From a virus, in the IMG/VR virus record IMGVR_UViG_3300002835_000169, positions 1-64,000 of that record: 64,000 nucleotides of DNA; one strand, 5' to 3'. Positions within the stretch are counted from its first letter, which is position 1, and each line of letters starts with the position of its first letter. The notes below the pieces were generated by a model. It did not search any database. It was not told where the DNA came from and saw only the letters and a list, made by a program, of their open reading frames with translations. A program made the translations under genes and the position numbers. Shown here piece by piece: positions 14,836-23,161 of this stretch.

Positions 14836-15806
14836 TATCTTCTTCCTTGTCTCTGGGCTCGCTGGGTTTCCATCTTTTTACCCTCAGATAGTCTATCGGC
14901 AATACCAGACTTAATTATGGTTATAACGCTAGAAGAATTATCCTTTGGGTGCATTACGTGGTTATGCATAACCCCTAATGCGTGGTGGATAGTGGCGTCC
15001 ATACCTAAAATCGTAGGGTGAATAGCGTTAAATGCCTGTGCGTGACTGTGGTGCTCAGTGGTGCCTTTAGTTGCTGCCATATCGTCTAAATGTTTAAGAG
15101 CTTGGTTTACTGCTGGAGCAATGACTTTGTGAGGAACTGCTAATCCCTTTAACTTACGGCTTGCTTGGTTACCCGCAGGTGCAGTTACATCAATATGGAC
15201 AGGTTCACGTTGTGGTCCTGCTCCTGGAGCAAGGGTAGGACGAGTGCGCTCAGGTTTTGGAGCTACTGGCTCTACTTCTGTTCTTGTAAACTCTTCTGGA
15301 CGTCGCTGACGTGCACGACCAGTATCTGCGTCTCGCACAACTGTCTTTGAGCGTGTTTTCTTTTTTCTTTTTGGACCTGGGTCAACAATAGTGATGCCGC
15401 GAGCAAGTTCGCCGCGCTTAGGGGCTCTAATACCTTTTTGCGCTAATTTTTTTCCAGTACTGATAACAGGTCCTGGAAGTTGAATTTTAGGAGCAGCAGA
15501 GGGACCCTGGTCTTCTTGCCCTACAGTTGGTCGGGCTTCAACGTCTGCTACTTTTGCACGGCCAGTTTTTGTGTCACGAGTAAGTTTCTTTTTAAACTTT
15601 ACTCCTGGGTTAGCGTCAACACTTACCGCTGTACGTTCTGTTGTGCCCTTTACACCAGTTGCGCCGACACGTGCAATGCGCTTTGACTCAGATTCGCGGG
15701 CAGCAGCTAACGATGCTTCAGTTTCTTTAGCAATTTCGGCTTCACGCTCAGGTGTCATACCTACTTTATCTGAAGGTTTTGCTGCTGCTTTTTTCTTTTT
15801 AGCCAT
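14835..15806 (-). CDS. Hypothetical repeat-bearing protein with His-rich helical C-terminus
   Basis: 323 residues. Residues about 1-210 are low complexity, with a repeated basic motif (RDTKTGRAKVADVEARP at about 78 and RDADTGRARQRRPEEF at about 155). Residues about 215-310 look folded and helical and contain many His (EHHSHAQAF, HHALGVMHNHVMHP). The long disordered arm plus small domain suggests a virion-internal or scaffold-like protein, but no homolog is recognised. Confidence 0.6.
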   Translation of the reverse strand: MAKKKKAAAKPSDKVGMTPEREAEIAKETEASLAAARESESKRIARVGATGVKGTTERTAVSVDANPGVKFKKKLTRDTKTGRAKVADVEARPTVGQEDQGPSAAPKIQLPGPVISTGKKLAQKGIRAPKRGELARGITIVDPGPKRKKKTRSKTVVRDADTGRARQRRPEEFTRTEVEPVAPKPERTRPTLAPGAGPQREPVHIDVTAPAGNQASRKLKGLAVPHKVIAPAVNQALKHLDDMAATKGTTEHHSHAQAFNAIHPTILGMDATIHHALGVMHNHVMHPKDNSSSVITIIKSGIADRLSEGKKMETQRAQRQGRR

Positions 15807-15808
15807 GA

Positions 15809-16009
15809 TTAAACCATCTTCCGCTTTATACGGTCAGACATCTTTTGAGAGTAACAAGATGCACACATGCCTTTGCTGTGTAAAACCTGTACTGGATTCA
15901 TAATAATTCCGCAGGTTGAGCATGGGTGTGAACCCTTGTAACGGGTTGCATTCTCAGCAATTTGACGTGCCTGAATCTCCACCATAAATGAGCCATCGCC
16001 ATCGTCCAT
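15809..16009 (-). CDS. Small zinc-ribbon protein
   Basis: 66 residues with HPCSTCG and CASCYS about 18 residues apart, a zinc ribbon, then a basic tail. Starts one codon before the neighbouring stop. Function unknown. Confidence 0.65.
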   Translation of the reverse strand: MDDGDGSFMVEIQARQIAENATRYKGSHPCSTCGIIMNPVQVLHSKGMCASCYSQKMSDRIKRKMV

Positions 16010-16011
16010 GA

Positions 16012-16593
16012 TTAGCCCCTCTTCTTTCGCGTATTTTTCGTTCCAAAACGTTTTGCTGCGTCCATACCTGTGTCGTAATCAGATGTTACTGGAGTGCTAT
16101 CTGGTTTATATGCTGTACCTGTGTTTGCTTCTTTTGCCACACTTCTGTCAGCGCCAAGGAATGCAACACTTGGTCGTCCTTGACGACGAGTACTCCAACC
16201 TTTTGGTTTGTAATCTTCGTTCCATTGGACGTGGGATAAAGGTCGCATTCCACCTTTTGCATACATCTCTGGGAGTTTAGGGTCAAAAGCTGAGGCATGA
16301 GTTGCTCCACCAATTAGCACAGCGTGCTCTGCTGCGTGACGGGCTACATCTTTGTACGGAGCATCTGGGTGCTTAAATACTGAGTTCAATTCACCGCTTG
16401 GATGAACTGCAAAACCAGCCAACCCATCAGGAGTACTAAACATCCGCATACCTTTATAGTCACTAACTTTGTGCACGTCTACTGCAGCACCCATTGGGCT
16501 TGCTTTCTTTGCACGCTGAATAAAGGCTTTAAAGTGCCCAGCTTCTTTTGGTGAATACTCTACGAAATGTGGAAAGTTATCTTCTTTAGACAT
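16012..16593 (-). CDS. Acetyltransferase-like (GNAT/polyvalent-protein-type) domain protein
   Basis: 193 residues. Residues about 50-130 read DGLAGFAVHPSGELNSVFKH, then HAVLIGGATHASAFDP.LPEMYAKGGM.PLSHVQW, a pattern I associate with small GNAT-like domains found in phage structural and polyvalent proteins (beta strands, then a helix with FD..L...Y.K.GM). A basic disordered tail follows. If right it would be a modifying or pseudo-enzyme carried with the small-protein array; the assignment is tentative. Confidence 0.45.
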   Translation of the reverse strand: MSKEDNFPHFVEYSPKEAGHFKAFIQRAKKASPMGAAVDVHKVSDYKGMRMFSTPDGLAGFAVHPSGELNSVFKHPDAPYKDVARHAAEHAVLIGGATHASAFDPKLPEMYAKGGMRPLSHVQWNEDYKPKGWSTRRQGRPSVAFLGADRSVAKEANTGTAYKPDSTPVTSDYDTGMDAAKRFGTKNTRKKRG

Positions 16594-16955
16594 TAGATGC
16601 CACCCAACTCATTACGAGATGCAGCTTGGAATCCTGCTGGTCCACCTGAGAACCAAGAAACACGTGGCTCTGAATAGACGCGGTCTATAGTTACGACATC
16701 GTCAATCCCTGGTTGTCCACGGAATCCGTAACCAAAACGGTCAGGGAATAAACGAATCTGTGGAAGTGGTGGACGAACCATTGCTTGAATATCTTTACCA
16801 GGAACGTTCATAATCATCAGTGCTTGAGTTGTTAACCGCTCCATATTGGATGTAAAAGGTCCGTTGTACTGCCAGCGCTTTGCTACCTGGTCAGGCTGAA
16901 TTGGTGCACGCCATGGCTTTGTGTAGTCGTAATTACCATCAAATTTTTGCGTCAT
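16593..16955 (-). CDS. Hypothetical protein
   Basis: 120 residues from ATG 16955, whose codon overlaps the previous stop (TAATG); a GTG three codons earlier is possible. It contains aromatic Pro-rich segments (YTKPWRAPIQ, RLFPDRFGYGFRGQPG). No domain recognised. Its tight coupling with the next upstream gene suggests related function. Confidence 0.6.
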   Translation of the reverse strand: MTQKFDGNYDYTKPWRAPIQPDQVAKRWQYNGPFTSNMERLTTQALMIMNVPGKDIQAMVRPPLPQIRLFPDRFGYGFRGQPGIDDVVTIDRVYSEPRVSWFSGGPAGFQAASRNELGGI

Positions 16956-17488
16956 TATCGCCACGCTGGTTTCAAGTATGCAAGCATTGCTTGACGACGC
17001 TCATTGATTTCTGCAGGTGATGTAGCAACAGTATTTGCTTTACCGTCGTTAACAAGGTGAGGCGCTGGAAGTAACGCTACTTGTGGTGTACTGCGTAATG
17101 ATTGATAAACATTTACGCCGTTTACATTTACGTAATTAGCTTTCATCTGACGTTCAATACCAGACATAGGATTGATTCCATCAGGCCAGAAGTACATAGA
17201 TGGCTCAATGCGCTCACCTTTGTGCACACCACGTTGATAGGCTTTTTGGTTGACGCGAGACTTGATACTATCCAGCAAACGGTCATCACGACGTGAGCGG
17301 ATAGTGCCAAGGTATCCATCAGGATACTCGGCAGATGGAACACGCCCCACACCAATGCGTGACGCATCCATAGGGTCACGGGCTACAGAAGTTCCTGAAC
17401 CACCCTGATTGTTATAACCATAAACACCACCAGCACCTAGTGATTGCCAGTTTTGAGAAGGAGAAAAGTTGTTTGTACCGCCTGGCAT
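16955..17488 (-). CDS. Hypothetical protein
   Basis: 177 residues. The first 50 are Gly/Asn/Ser-rich and likely flexible; the rest holds RSRRDDRLLDSIKSRVNQKAY and MYFWPDGINPMSG. GAGGTGATTAA precedes the ATG. No recognised domain. With the next gene it forms a coupled pair in the small-protein array. Confidence 0.6.
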   Translation of the reverse strand: MPGGTNNFSPSQNWQSLGAGGVYGYNNQGGSGTSVARDPMDASRIGVGRVPSAEYPDGYLGTIRSRRDDRLLDSIKSRVNQKAYQRGVHKGERIEPSMYFWPDGINPMSGIERQMKANYVNVNGVNVYQSLRSTPQVALLPAPHLVNDGKANTVATSPAEINERRQAMLAYLKPAWR

Positions 17489-17508
17489 TTAATCACCTCA
17501 ATCGTCTT

Positions 17509-17533
17509 AAAAAATAATGTGCCCTCCATGGGC
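17509..17533 (-). terminator. Weak terminator-like hairpin
   Basis: On the minus strand GCCC-ATGGA-GGGC is followed by ACATTATTTTTT. The 4-bp stem is short, so at best partial termination between two small-protein genes. Confidence 0.3.
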
Positions 17534-17546
17534 TTGTTCTTACGAA

Positions 17547-17804
17547 CTAACCTTTTAAGAAGTTTGCTCCAGCGTCTGACTTTGGAAGCGGTGCTGAACC
17601 TGCATCATCAAAGTTCAACGTGCTACCAGATGTCTGACGAGACAACGATGCCCCTCTTTTTGGACGCCAAGCAGTTTGTTGACCAACACTTGTGTTGGTT
17701 GACTTGCTTAGTGACAGAGGAGCTTCAGTCTCTTCGTGGTATTGCGCTGCTCTACCAGTTTGACTTGTAGAACCGAACTCTGCAGAAGAAATAATGTCTG
17801 GCAT
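17547..17804 (-). CDS. Hypothetical low-complexity protein
   Basis: 85 residues rich in Ser, Thr, Gln, Ala, with no hydrophobic core. Probably disordered. Part of the array; no function can be assigned. Confidence 0.5.
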   Translation of the reverse strand: MPDIISSAEFGSTSQTGRAAQYHEETEAPLSLSKSTNTSVGQQTAWRPKRGASLSRQTSGSTLNFDDAGSAPLPKSDAGANFLKG

Positions 17805-17805
17805 A

Positions 17806-18267
17806 TTAGTATGAAGCGCTGTTTCCGTCGTTAAAGTTTGGTGCTTGACGACCAGCTACTGAACGAACAGCTCTGCCACTTGACATTGTTGCTGATGCTG
17901 CTGGGTCGTGTCCTGCAGGAAACTTCACTGAGATGCGGTGACGAGCACCTGAACGCTCTGACTGCGCTGCATTACCTGCAGAAACATTTGAGCGGTTTGC
18001 TTTTCCACCAGATGTTGGGTCTCCAGCTTGTGTGTTCTTCTTTGGCATTTGCTTACCAACGGTTGGAGTTCCGCTTACATTGTTAAACTTTGCAGCGTCC
18101 ATGCCCATATAACGACGTGGTGAAGCTGCGTGTTCTGCAGAAGCTAAAATTTCTTCTGTTGTTGGAATGTTTTTGCTCATATTCTTACCTGCTGATTCTA
18201 AGTGGTGGTTGGAAGGTGCGCCCATGCGACGTCGCATTGCGTGACCCATGTCTGTCCAATTTGCCAT
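17806..18267 (-). CDS. Hypothetical low-complexity protein
   Basis: 153 residues, AAGGAGTAATC before ATG. Mainly polar with a short structured start (TDMGHAMRRRMGAP) and RHRISVKFPAGHD. Resembles its downstream neighbour in composition. Function unknown. Confidence 0.5.
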   Translation of the reverse strand: MANWTDMGHAMRRRMGAPSNHHLESAGKNMSKNIPTTEEILASAEHAASPRRYMGMDAAKFNNVSGTPTVGKQMPKKNTQAGDPTSGGKANRSNVSAGNAAQSERSGARHRISVKFPAGHDPAASATMSSGRAVRSVAGRQAPNFNDGNSASY

Positions 18268-18303
18268 GATTACTCCTTGCTTTGGTATAAGGATACGACG
18301 GTT

Positions 18304-18594
18304 TTAGCTTGCTGTAATGTGAAAGACGATTGCAGAAATTTCGCCGTCTCGTGACTCAATAGTTGTAAACCCTGGCTTATCCGTTAAATCCATACCACGA
18401 GGGGCTACATACCCACGAGCAATGGCAATTGCTTTAACTGCTTGGTTTACTGCTCCTGCACCAACAGCACGGAGTTTTACCTCACGCTTGTCGTAAATTG
18501 CATGGGCAATGGCTGAGGCTACGCTTTGCGGATTGGAGCTTGCGCTTACTCGCAAAAACGGCTCTTCTTGTGATGCTTCTGGTGTGTTACTCAA
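18304..18594 (-). CDS. SpoVS-like (Alba-related) protein
   Basis: 96 residues from TTG 18594 behind AAAGGAC. The core LRVSASSNPQSVASAIA, then LRAVGAGAVNQAVKAIAIAR, then GYVAPRGMDL matches the stage V sporulation protein S family almost throughout. SpoVS is a small Alba-like fold protein controlling sporulation and division genes in Gram-positive bacteria, with proposed nucleic-acid binding. Here it stands at the boundary of the replication block and could alter host transcription or bind phage DNA. Confidence 0.88.
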   Translation of the reverse strand: MSNTPEASQEEPFLRVSASSNPQSVASAIAHAIYDKREVKLRAVGAGAVNQAVKAIAIARGYVAPRGMDLTDKPGFTTIESRDGEISAIVFHITAS

Positions 18595-18647
18595 TTGTTA
18601 GTCCTTTGGTTCGGTTTCGTGTGCCACTCCCGAACTAAAGGATAGGT

Positions 18648-19235
18648 CTAAAACCGCGCTTGGTCTCGGTATTTAGGGTCTGACATTTGCTCAGCTACTG
18701 CCTTTTCAACTTCGTTAATTGAAAATTTTCCTACAAGGCGTGCTAAAGCGTAGGAATCGGCAGCATTGTCATCGTTGAACTCAACGCCCCATCGCTTGTA
18801 TATCTGTAACAGCATCTCTTGCTTCTTGGCGTTCCCTTTACCTGATGCATACTTCTTCAATGTCATTGGGGGAACTTTAAGGGGGAATCTACGTGGGTCA
18901 TCTTCACCGTACATATCGTAGATAGCTAACCGTACCGTTGCTGAAAGTTCTCCAAGAACTAACGCTGCTTGGCTTGCAAGAACTGTCCCTTCCATTGCTA
19001 AATCTACAACATCTAAATCATGTTCTTCTAGGTACATTAAATGGTCTGTTAACCATTGACGAATATCTACAAGACGTTCAATTCCAAAGTAAGGAGATTT
19101 GTACACCCAAGTGATGTGTTTCTTCGGGTCATCTAATGAGAGCGCAGTTAGCGCAAATCCTGTAAGGGATTGGTCAATGCCGATTGTTACATTACCTGCA
19201 GTGTTTAATCCGCCGTCTATTACCTTAGTTGTCAT
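18648..19235 (-). CDS. RuvC-like Holliday junction resolvase
   Basis: 195 residues. RNase H-like fold with the expected acids: Asp in NVTIGIDQSLTGFAL (about 20), Glu in VDLAMEGTVLAS (about 87) and Asp in NDDNAADSYALARL (about 160). It would cut branched DNA before packaging. It overlaps the dNMP kinase gene by 11 bases. Phage versions of this fold are common next to nucleotide and recombination genes, as here. Confidence 0.85.
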   Translation of the reverse strand: MTTKVIDGGLNTAGNVTIGIDQSLTGFALTALSLDDPKKHITWVYKSPYFGIERLVDIRQWLTDHLMYLEEHDLDVVDLAMEGTVLASQAALVLGELSATVRLAIYDMYGEDDPRRFPLKVPPMTLKKYASGKGNAKKQEMLLQIYKRWGVEFNDDNAADSYALARLVGKFSINEVEKAVAEQMSDPKYRDQARF

Positions 19236-19764
19236 GAGGGTAGGAGTCCATTCTTGTGTGAACTAGTGACTCTAGTTCCTCAAGCGTTCCCCCGTTGTGT
19301 AAAATCTTATCTACTTTATACCCATCTAAATCGGATTCAGAAACGTGGGCATTAATTGCCGCAACTCCTGGACGTTTAACTCTCCAAAGTTGCCCATTAC
19401 GTTGCTTAATACATTCAGCTTCGTTTACAAATCTAACATCAGAAATAACAATATTGTCTTTAGAGTTTAGGTCTTTCAAGGCTTGATGAATCCAAAAATC
19501 ATCTCCAAAAGTTTTACGAGCACCTACACCTAAACTTTGAAGCAAATGCCTTATTTCAGGAAACAGAATCTTTGCTTGGTCCCAACCATAGGCACTAACA
19601 ACGCCTTCAACTCTAAACCCGTCTCTAATAAAAGGATTTGTTTCAATTAACAACTCTCTAATCTTGTCTGCAAATGCAACACGGGTATACCCATAATTTT
19701 GAACAAGACTATTTGCAACACTGTCCTTACCTGATTGTGCGTAACCTGTTAGGCCGATAATCAT
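19225..19764 (-). CDS. Deoxynucleoside monophosphate kinase
   Basis: 179 residues with P-loop GLTGYAQSGKDS at the N-terminus, then YTRVAFADKIRELL, the substrate-binding pattern of phage dNMP kinases (T4 gp1-like), and DVRFVNEAECI and WRVKRPGV further on. It phosphorylates dNMPs from degraded host DNA to dNDPs, complementing the RNR. Overlaps its neighbours by four and 11 bases. Confidence 0.85.
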   Translation of the reverse strand: MIIGLTGYAQSGKDSVANSLVQNYGYTRVAFADKIRELLIETNPFIRDGFRVEGVVSAYGWDQAKILFPEIRHLLQSLGVGARKTFGDDFWIHQALKDLNSKDNIVISDVRFVNEAECIKQRNGQLWRVKRPGVAAINAHVSESDLDGYKVDKILHNGGTLEELESLVHTRMDSYPHDN

Positions 19765-20249
19765 GCGGAGAACTTATCCTTTCGTGTTGAACGGAAATCA
19801 TTTGTACGACGAGTAATCTCACGAGAAACCAACGCCACATCTCTTTCAAAGTTGTTGGCTACAACCTCTACCATCTTGCGGTATGCGTAAGCGTGAGTAA
19901 GTTGGTCTTCTAAATCCATAATCTTTGGGTCAGCAGCAACTTGAGCTTTGATGAGAGTTACTCTCTCACCTTTAACTTTTGAATTGTCTTTAGCTAAAAA
20001 CAATTGAGCCTCTAAAGAGTCTTTCTTTTTATTTAGAACATGCTCATCTACTTGACAGGCAGCTAATTGACCCGCAACAAAATTAGACCAAGCAGTTAAC
20101 TGAGTAAAGAGGGCACTAAGTTCGTCACTATCTAAGACAGAGATGTCTCGTGGCATTTTTGGTTGCTCTGATTGGTCAGGCCACATATTAATGTTTTGTT
20201 CTGTCATACGCTTTACTGCTAAAGACGACATTGGACCTAAATTAAGCAC
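19761..20249 (-). CDS. Hypothetical coiled-coil protein in recombination block
   Basis: 162 residues, largely helical and charged (LDSDELSALFTQLTAW, KKDSLEAQLFLAKDN). A Lys/Arg-rich C-terminus (RRTNDFRSTRKDKF). It sits between the Cas4-like nuclease and the dNMP kinase with overlaps on both sides; possibly a nuclease partner. Family not recognised. Confidence 0.55.
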   Translation of the reverse strand: MLNLGPMSSLAVKRMTEQNINMWPDQSEQPKMPRDISVLDSDELSALFTQLTAWSNFVAGQLAACQVDEHVLNKKKDSLEAQLFLAKDNSKVKGERVTLIKAQVAADPKIMDLEDQLTHAYAYRKMVEVVANNFERDVALVSREITRRTNDFRSTRKDKFSA

Positions 20250-21099
20250 CCCACTCCTCCAAATCCACTAAAGAGTTACAAGACTTGCAACCATCAGAAC
20301 TAACGTTGCACTCAGGCATCTTCTTTGCTTTTACAGCAGCAATTACCTTTGATGCGCTAAAGAAAATACGTTCAACAATCTCATAGTCTGCTTTAACAGT
20401 GAACTCTTTAGTTGCTTGGTCTGCCTTATTCTCGTACAAGAAAACAATCTCTTTTGGCGCTTCATCACCATACATACGGTGCGCTAATTCTAAATACATC
20501 TGACCTTGCAGTAAGTGGCTGCGGAATGGACGGCGAATGTTGTTGAATGCTTTGGTCATATCTCCGCCAGCATCTGCAAGGATATCGGGGGCTTCAAAGC
20601 GTAGGGTTCCTGCGCCAATAGACTTGATTTCAATTAAGCAATCATCTCCGATGTCTTTAATCCAACCATCTGTATGACCTGCAATCCGTAGGTTGTCATC
20701 TACAAGGGTGACTTCTCGGTACTCCATAACATCTTTACGCCCACAATCTTTGCAGGCTGGAGAAATACCTATGGTCATTACCTGGCAAGCTAAACACTCA
20801 AACTTTCCATAAAGAACATTCATTGCCTGAAAACGAGACTGCCATTTAGCGTGAATGTAGTGTCCTTCGTCAAATATGTTTTGCAATCTAAGATTTGGTT
20901 TGGTTCTATTCGCTTCTCCACCCGTTAGTAAATGGTACGAATAACGGTGACACCAGTCAGGTTTGATTATTTCTGACGGGTGGAGTACGTCTTGGCGGCG
21001 GTCGTCTAACGGACGGCGCATAAGGTACCGTTCAACATCACCCAATAAGCGTGTTGTCGTCTTCTTTGCATCTAAGAACTTCTTTAGTTCTGTAGCCAT
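20242..21099 (-). CDS. Cas4/RecB-like PD-(D/E)XK exonuclease with Cys cluster
   Basis: 285 residues. The nuclease core is IAGHTDGW (Asp), then CLIEIKSIG (Glu and Lys) with QGQMYLELAHRMYG as the QhxxY motif. Cysteines at the N-terminal DWCHRYSYH and three at the C-terminus (CNVSSDGCKSC) fit the one-plus-three pattern of Fe-S nucleases such as Cas4 and AddB; a separate CLAC...CKDC pair forms an inserted zinc ribbon. It probably resects DNA ends for recombination. Confidence 0.82.
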   Translation of the reverse strand: MATELKKFLDAKKTTTRLLGDVERYLMRRPLDDRRQDVLHPSEIIKPDWCHRYSYHLLTGGEANRTKPNLRLQNIFDEGHYIHAKWQSRFQAMNVLYGKFECLACQVMTIGISPACKDCGRKDVMEYREVTLVDDNLRIAGHTDGWIKDIGDDCLIEIKSIGAGTLRFEAPDILADAGGDMTKAFNNIRRPFRSHLLQGQMYLELAHRMYGDEAPKEIVFLYENKADQATKEFTVKADYEIVERIFFSASKVIAAVKAKKMPECNVSSDGCKSCNSLVDLEEWGA

Positions 21100-21100
21100 G

Positions 21101-21433
21101 TTAGTCCTTACTGAAAATAAACTCCTTAAGAGTCATTTTCTTAGCGAATGATTTTTTCCACTTACGTATTAAAGCATTTCTTTCTCTGTGGCTCAATCCT
21201 CCCCAGATTCCGTGTGGTTCGTCACGAGTGACTGCATCCCACAAACAATCTTTTAGTACAGGGCACGGATTCTTACCATTTTCACCAAGGCAATAAACCT
21301 TGGCTTTATCGGCAATTAATTTATATCGGTCCTTATCTCTTGGAGGATAGAAAATATCTTCTTCCTCTTGGCTTTTAGGTGCGGCTCCAAAGCAACGTGC
21401 TTTAGACCACCACGGTGATTCATTTTCGTACAT
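21101..21433 (-). CDS. WhiB-like Fe-S transcription regulator
   Basis: 110 residues. The family features are four Cys (14, 48, 57, 63), the GIWGG turn (GIWGGLSHRER) and a basic C-terminal helix. WhiB proteins are restricted to actinobacteria and their phages, bind a 4Fe-4S cluster and act with the primary sigma factor. The usual CX2CX5C is here CX8CX5C because of an extra GENGKN loop. The gene sits within the replication block rather than an early regulatory operon. It probably redirects host transcription. Confidence 0.85.
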   Translation of the reverse strand: MYENESPWWSKARCFGAAPKSQEEEDIFYPPRDKDRYKLIADKAKVYCLGENGKNPCPVLKDCLWDAVTRDEPHGIWGGLSHRERNALIRKWKKSFAKKMTLKEFIFSKD

Positions 21434-21436
21434 ATA

Positions 21437-21754
21437 TTAAGCATCCTTTAGACGGTCCCTCATCTCTAGAAAGTCGTCTTCAAGAAGAATTACGTAATTC
21501 TCCCCATCTAAATGGACGCCCAATACTGGCATACGTCCATCAAGGATGGCCTCTGTCGTTATTTTCTTCAACACCTCTGCCTTTACAGAAAAAGATTTCT
21601 TCCCTGTAAACTTATGCTCAATCAAGAGGTCGCTTGACCGAACATCTCCCTTATGGGACCAAAAGGCTCCAGATGCAGCCATAGTTTTACCGCCAATTTT
21701 CTTAGCTAGTCTTTTTTCGTGCTTCTGGGATTGCTTTTGGCCTTCAGTCTTCAT
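21437..21754 (-). CDS. PD-(D/E)XK nuclease, Holliday-resolvase-like
   Basis: 105 residues from ATG 21754 within the end of the RecA gene (longer in-frame starts would be an alternate frame of recA). KHEKRLAKKIGGK, then GDVRSSDLLIEHKFT, gives the Glu-Asp-ExK arrangement of archaeal Holliday-junction-resolvase-like nucleases. In this position next to RecA it likely resolves or trims recombination intermediates. Confidence 0.65.
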   Translation of the reverse strand: MKTEGQKQSQKHEKRLAKKIGGKTMAASGAFWSHKGDVRSSDLLIEHKFTGKKSFSVKAEVLKKITTEAILDGRMPVLGVHLDGENYVILLEDDFLEMRDRLKDA

Positions 21755-22790
21755 CAATTGCCAATGGTGCTGCATCTGATGAGAGTACTGCAGTTTGTAT
21801 TGCTTCTTTAAGGTCAACTTCTTCACGGATACTTGCAATGACAGACTCAATGCCCTGCCACTTACGCTCACCGTGATAGAACCAACCACCTTTGCGTTCA
21901 ATAACGCCCATGATTACACCAAGAGAGGCGATTTCTTTAGCAAAATCAAACTCCCCAGGTTCACAGGCGCCACCTGGCGCAAAGTAGAAATCAAAGTATG
22001 CAACACGCTGTGGTGGTGCAGTCTTGTTCTTTAATGTGCGAACAACAATCTGTTGTCCAACTCTAACCTTGTTTGTGCCTGAACCAATTTCAATCCATTC
22101 CTTACGGCGTACTTCACAGCGGGTAAAGAACGCATAGTTCTTTCCTTCTCCGCCAGGGGTTGTGCGAGGGTCACCGTGCATTACACCGATTTTCATTCGG
22201 TACTGGTTGATAATCAACCCAAGAACAGGACGCTCATCCTCAGTTAGAGAACGTTTCATTGCTGTGCCAACTACACGGAAAAACTTATTTGTAAGAAGTG
22301 CTCCACGACCAACGGTTGCCTCGCTCATATCTTTTTCCATCTCTGGCATTGGGGAGAGGGCTGGTAATGAATCAATAACAATTGCGTCTACAGATTTGGA
22401 CTCAGCAAACTCAATGACTGCTTGGTATGCCTCCTCCATAACAGACGTTTCAATAACAATAACGCGAGACGTATCTACGCCACACATTTCGGCGTACTCT
22501 GGCACCCATTGTTCGGCAGCTACCCACACAGTTGTGTAGTCAGCGTTTAATGCTTGATTCGCTGCAATAGTTTTAAGAGCGAGAGCTGTCTTGCCGTGCG
22601 ACGGTTCCCCAATGAGTTCATTCCATTGGTTACCAGGGAAACCCCCACCCAATACAAAGTCAAGGGTAGTAGAGCCACTAGTGATACGAGGAATAATGTC
22701 GCTCCGAATATCGGACGCCATAACGACAACATCGCCTTTAAACTTCTTGTTAAGTTGTGCAATAAGTTTGCGTGCATCAGCATTTATCAA
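21744..22790 (-). CDS. RecA-like recombinase
   Basis: About 348 residues starting at TTG 22790, whose codon overlaps the previous stop (TTGA) with GGGAG five bases upstream. Walker A GEPSHGKTALAL, Walker B AIVIDSLPAL, and GLIINQYRMKIGVMHGDP as the L2-type loop define a RecA/UvsX ATPase. It binds ssDNA and exchanges strands during recombination-dependent replication. The neighbours are polymerase and resolvases, as expected. Confidence 0.85.
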   Translation of the reverse strand: MINADARKLIAQLNKKFKGDVVVMASDIRSDIIPRITSGSTTLDFVLGGGFPGNQWNELIGEPSHGKTALALKTIAANQALNADYTTVWVAAEQWVPEYAEMCGVDTSRVIVIETSVMEEAYQAVIEFAESKSVDAIVIDSLPALSPMPEMEKDMSEATVGRGALLTNKFFRVVGTAMKRSLTEDERPVLGLIINQYRMKIGVMHGDPRTTPGGEGKNYAFFTRCEVRRKEWIEIGSGTNKVRVGQQIVVRTLKNKTAPPQRVAYFDFYFAPGGACEPGEFDFAKEIASLGVIMGVIERKGGWFYHGERKWQGIESVIASIREEVDLKEAIQTAVLSSDAAPLAIDED

Positions 22791-23161
22791 TTTACTCTCC
22801 CAATAATCCCTTGTGGATTCCAATTACTTTGAACGTCATTTCCTTGCGCAGACTTTGCACTGCCTTCTACTGTGGCTCCAGTCAATGAACCGTAACGACT
22901 TCCTGCTTGTGTTATTGGGTACCCACAGTCATAACATCTGGCTGCAGCGTTCTGGACTGCCATGTAGTTGTTACCGCCGCACTCAGGGCAGGAATCAGTT
23001 TGACTTGCACTTTGTGCTTTAGAAAGTGGTTGCGTGTATGCAGGCTGTGGCATTGCAGCCAATGGCTGCTGTGAAGGTGGCATTGGCACATCTGCGGGAC
23101 GTGCAGCAGGTTGCGCAGGTTGCGCTCCAAGTTGTTTAGCCCACCAGTCTGCAGTACTCAT
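22787..23161 (-). CDS. Zinc-ribbon linker-rich protein
   Basis: 124 residues from ATG 23161, overlapping the polymerase stop (ATGA). N-terminal DWWAKQLGAQ, then a Pro/Gln/Ala-rich linker, then CPECGGNNYMA...CYDCGYP, a zinc ribbon. It sits between polymerase and RecA and could be a replisome accessory that recruits them. No established family. Confidence 0.6.
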   Translation of the reverse strand: MSTADWWAKQLGAQPAQPAARPADVPMPPSQQPLAAMPQPAYTQPLSKAQSASQTDSCPECGGNNYMAVQNAAARCYDCGYPITQAGSRYGSLTGATVEGSAKSAQGNDVQSNWNPQGIIGRVN

